64,000 nt of DNA, taken from Citrus sinensis. Taxonomy: Eukaryota > Streptophyta > Magnoliopsida > Sapindales > Rutaceae. The stretch is taken from assembly GCF_022201045.2 (NCBI RefSeq), contig NC_068561.1:20214501-20278500 (forward strand), given 5' to 3'. The notes under the pieces are model-generated. The model saw only the letters and a program-made list of their open reading frames with translations, had not been told where the DNA came from and ran no database searches. Position numbers and translations under genes: made by a program. Positions 60,801 through 64,000 of this stretch are shown here, piece by piece; position 1 is the stretch's first letter; each line of letters starts with the position of its first letter.

Positions 60801-63800
60801 CCACCAGTGCTAGAAAAAATTCAAAGGAAACAAATAAAACAAGAATCCTTATCTCCCATACTCAAGCACAAACCTCCAAATTATAATGCATGCGGAGCAA
60901 ACGGTATTTTATGACACTTGATACATCCCCCATCTCGTAATATATTGTTATGGACAATGAAATCTTTCCAGGAACAGCAGCCCGATACCACAGAGGCCAC
61001 AACAAAGGTGTTTCACCTTGTATTGATATACCCTAAAGTAAGAGATGAATGGAAGGCATAAGAAAAGAAAAATGGAAAGATGCCAAATTCATATGAATCA
61101 ATAGAAAATGCACAGGAAGAACTTTCACACCGACCTCTGGAAATGAAAATACAGCCTGAGGCATTTTATTGAAGTTACCACCAGCAACACTTTGTTCAGC
61201 ATTTGTCATTTTCTGTAAGCAAGCAGGAAATTCCTTTGTCATATCATCCCGATTCCCAATGCTAAGGAATCTTGGATGACTGACCTTCATCTTCAGATTC
61301 TGCTAACATATCTTATGCCATGTTAAAAACCAGATGAATTTATATATCCAGACATTCATACCATAGAACATGCACGAAGATAGCAAAAGCTAGACCCTGC
61401 TTGAGAAGTGACATTTAGGAATTGCCATTTAATACATAAATGCAATAATAGCAATAGTTTTTGCAATAGCACCAAACAATAACAGAGTCATACAGCAAGG
61501 TGAACATGGATTTGCCCTCAAGGTAGCTTCCACAAAAGGCATCACAGAAAATTAAATACTAATGAGTAGTTCCATTTCAATTTTAGTGAAGTTTAAGGCA
61601 ATGTTCTGAATCAAGATAGATCCTTTATTTGAAATTGAGGGGTCCTGATTGGTGATTGACAAAATGCAGGAATTCCTGTTATTTTTTAGTAGAACACTAA
61701 CATGGCTAAAAATGTACCTTCACAGAAAAATCTGATTGGTTCTTCAACTCCAGAACAAGATGCCGCAAATCTCCTGCATATGCTCTTTCAGGTAGAGGAT
61801 GAATTAAGCCTTCAAGCTTTGGTAGACTCTACAAATGAGAAAAATTCATTAAAAAAACATAATTATGAAACTCATTCAACAAAGTGAATTCCAGAAAAGG
61901 TAAGAGAGGGCAGACCAGGAGAGTATACCTTAATAACTATAAATTTCAGGTCATTACTGGGAGAAGATTTCACTTTCCTTCTTCCCTTTGCAATTTTCTT
62001 CTTCACAAGATTAGACTCAAAATTATATACACCAACCAAAGAACCTGATAATCTCCATCTAACACCAACAATTTTTAAAATGCCTTCAACCTTGGGAGTT
62101 ACCATCAGTTGTACCTGAAAAATAGAGAGAGATCACAACTTTCAGGGCTCTTAAATGTAAGAAAACTGCAGAAAAATATGTGTATATATATGTACATATG
62201 TATGTATATATATAGATATATATATCTATATCTATATATATATATATTTCAATACACTACAGGACAATTACTCTATAATTTTTTCTGTTAGTGCATTGGA
62301 ATCTATGTTTTAGAGGCATCCCCACTTTGTTAAAATGAGGATGTCCACATTATAGAATCTCCAACATCCCCCCCCCCCGCCCCCCTCTATACATATATGT
62401 GCGTGTGTGTAAGGCATTGAAGAAAGTAACAACAGTCATCAATATAGCCATGTGTGTATATAATACATACTTATCATCTGCTTACATTTTAGTAAATCAT
62501 GTTCACATGGAATAGTACAGAAATCAAAAGCATCTATGCACAAATATGAAATAGGATATACTTAAGCTCACATCTTTCTGCACATGATTTACAAATTTGA
62601 CAACATGCAAGCCAAATATCACCGGCCACTAAATGCACTCAAATTTAGGGAAAACATATATATATATTAATTAACAGGCAGGCACCAAATCCATAGATAG
62701 TAGATCTTTCCAAATTTATTCAACTGATCTGTCCAGTGACAATACACCTACCAAAATTGTTTCAGTGCCTCCAAGTGAAATGTCAACCTCTGACAAAGTA
62801 AATGAAGAAGTATCAGAGTTCATCTCCCTACAATAGTCAAGCAAACAGTCACTTCAACAGTAGCAAACGTGAAGAAAAGAGATGCCTATGCAACATTATA
62901 CAGAAACTGACCTGAAAATCATTAAGGAAAAAGAAACTAAAAAGACATCACACTTACCCAGTGGTGGTCAACAATTTCGATTCCTCATCATTCTGAAGCT
63001 CAGTGGTCGAGCTATTTGAATCTGCATTGTCATCCAGATATAAATCACTCAATTTCAGCGAACAAAATTACTAAAAGCTAAATTCAAAATGGAAAGAAGA
63101 GAAACTGAAAGTAATATACCAGATTCCATTTCATCAGATCTTGTGGAAAGCTCACATATCAAAGAAATATTTGAGATGGAGATAGGGATTTGCAAAGGGT
63201 TCTTAAATTCAATATCCACTTTCACGGGTTCTGCAAAGACACAGAAAAATGTCAAAAAGAATACAAGAGTGACTGAACATTTCTATACTAACTTGCCATA
63301 TCATCCTTGCTGGTACAACTTGAACTAACAACCCCTACACACCCTCAATTATTCATGTGGCATGGATGAAACTGCCGTGCTCATGTTCACTAAGCACAGA
63401 AAGAAATGTGCCACTCATGTCAGGAAAAGAAATAAGCAGCATTTAGAGAAAGAAGAAGGCCAAACATACATAGCACTAAAAATTTCATTAAACCCAGGAA
63501 TTAGATCAGTAATTAAAGGAAAAATGAAGGATATTATGGTGGGCAGACTAAATGAAAGGCCATATGTATAGTTGAATAACGGTTTCAGTATTGCCAACCA
63601 TACAAGTTCATTTCATTTCAAAATTTAGCAGTCCTACTTTGTTCCACAATAGCATAGGCCATAGCCAAAATAATCAAGCAAAAACATATATATTGCTTTC
63701 TGCTGATGATGAAAAGGTGATAATTATGAATCAGTCCAGAAACCCCAACCTCAATTTATTTACAGAGGAGAAAACGTGCATTTTTTAATCTAAAATCGGA

Positions 63801-64000
63801 CGTCATTAGCTTAAAATAGGAAAGGTTGTAAACATAGAGCAACTATGCAACTATCATAATACCATCACCTTCATACCTCCTGCCACACAAATGTTTGACT
63901 CTTCAAACTTTTTCATGATAAGCTTCGATTGTAGCTCCAGCCAATTACTCCTGGCAGTAGACAATGACGGAATCATGTCCTCTTCTAACGACCTCCACAA
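57880..64000 (-). CDS. TRAPPC8/TRS85-like trafficking-complex subunit, C-terminal half (5' end outside the window)
   Basis: Twelve exons on the minus strand: 63877-64000 (runs off the edge), 63120-63230, 62958-63021, 62752-62827, 61929-62114, 61718-61828, 61135-61299 (or 61302), 60874-61032, 60254-60487, 59252-59416, 58539-58651 and 57880-58432. They stay in one frame for about 687 codons. Text such as VKVDIEFKNPLQIPISISNI, LQLMVTPKVEGILKI-like and MSTTDIAMKVCLFSPGTYDL matches the C-terminal beta-rich part of the plant TRS85/TRAPPC8 homologue (At5g16280 by recall). The subunit defines the TRAPPIII tethering complex, which activates a Rab GTPase in autophagy and Golgi traffic. Family length is about 1,250-1,300 aa, so roughly half is present. 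Intron 62115-62751 carries TA repeats and a repeat copy. Confidence 0.87.
61300..61305 (-). promoter_or_regulatory. NAGNAG tandem splice acceptor in the TRAPPC8-like gene
   Basis: On the minus strand the acceptor reads TTAGCAG followed by AATCTGAAG. Using the second AG starts the exon at 61299; the first starts it at 61302 and adds one glutamine. Both keep the frame. Confidence 0.6.
62185..62345. repeat. (TA)n tract and small MITE-like repeat, copy 2, in a TRAPPC8 intron
   Basis: A long TATATA/TATCTATA tract is followed at 62246 by ATTTCAATACACTACAGGAC and later TGCATTGGAATCTATG, then TTTGTTAAAATGAGGATGTC. The same order of words occurs near 17797. A run of 11 C, one G and 6 C follows at 62368-62385. 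Confidence 0.55.

Overview
The window is plant nuclear DNA from a eudicot. Genes are split by AT-rich GT-AG introns, and the proteins are plant-specific types: a type I M-gamma MADS-box factor, an ATL-type RING-H2 ligase, an NF-YA subunit with a miR169 site, and a chloroplast ribonucleoprotein. Gene spacing and repeat content suit a small to medium woody-dicot genome. Rutaceae (citrus) is plausible, but nothing here proves the genus.

Layout. 1-1021 is the end of a long terminal repeat with two internal tandem arrays. 4.2-15.3 kb holds three minus-strand genes: a glutaredoxin-like protein without the CPYC active site (4247-5086), a secreted ML-domain lipid-binding protein in four exons (6004-10327) with repeat-filled introns, and an ATL-type RING-H2 ligase (12113-12649). 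A small secreted Expp1-like protein lies on the plus strand (15382-16914). A minus-strand AGL80-like MADS gene (19126-20514) carries a coding 48-bp minisatellite. 20.6-36.8 kb has no convincing gene and is a graveyard of non-autonomous DNA transposons. Several have clear terminal inverted repeats and target-site duplications, and two sit nested inside a third. 37.0-41.7 kb is an NF-YA gene with a leader intron, a short upstream ORF and a 3'UTR miR169 site.

44.4-53.8 kb holds a two-RRM chloroplast ribonucleoprotein (CP33-like, plus strand), a TatD-type nuclease (10 exons, minus strand) and a SYP121/122-type plasma-membrane syntaxin (2 exons, minus strand). This gene order matches CP33, TatD and SYP122 on Arabidopsis chromosome 3 as I recall it. 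57.9-64.0 kb is the 3' half of a TRAPPC8/TRS85-like tethering-complex gene, which runs off the right edge.

The genes are ordinary single-copy plant genes and do not form a pathway or cluster, although the syntaxin and TRAPPC8 both serve membrane trafficking. I found no new multi-gene system. The points most worth a second look are the minisatellite and hairpin repeats of the MADS gene, the intact transposon boundaries, the two-level (leader and 3'UTR) regulation implied for NF-YA, and the very long G/C homopolymers. All exon models were read by eye from splice sites and frame continuity. Each gene closes in frame, but none was checked against transcripts.
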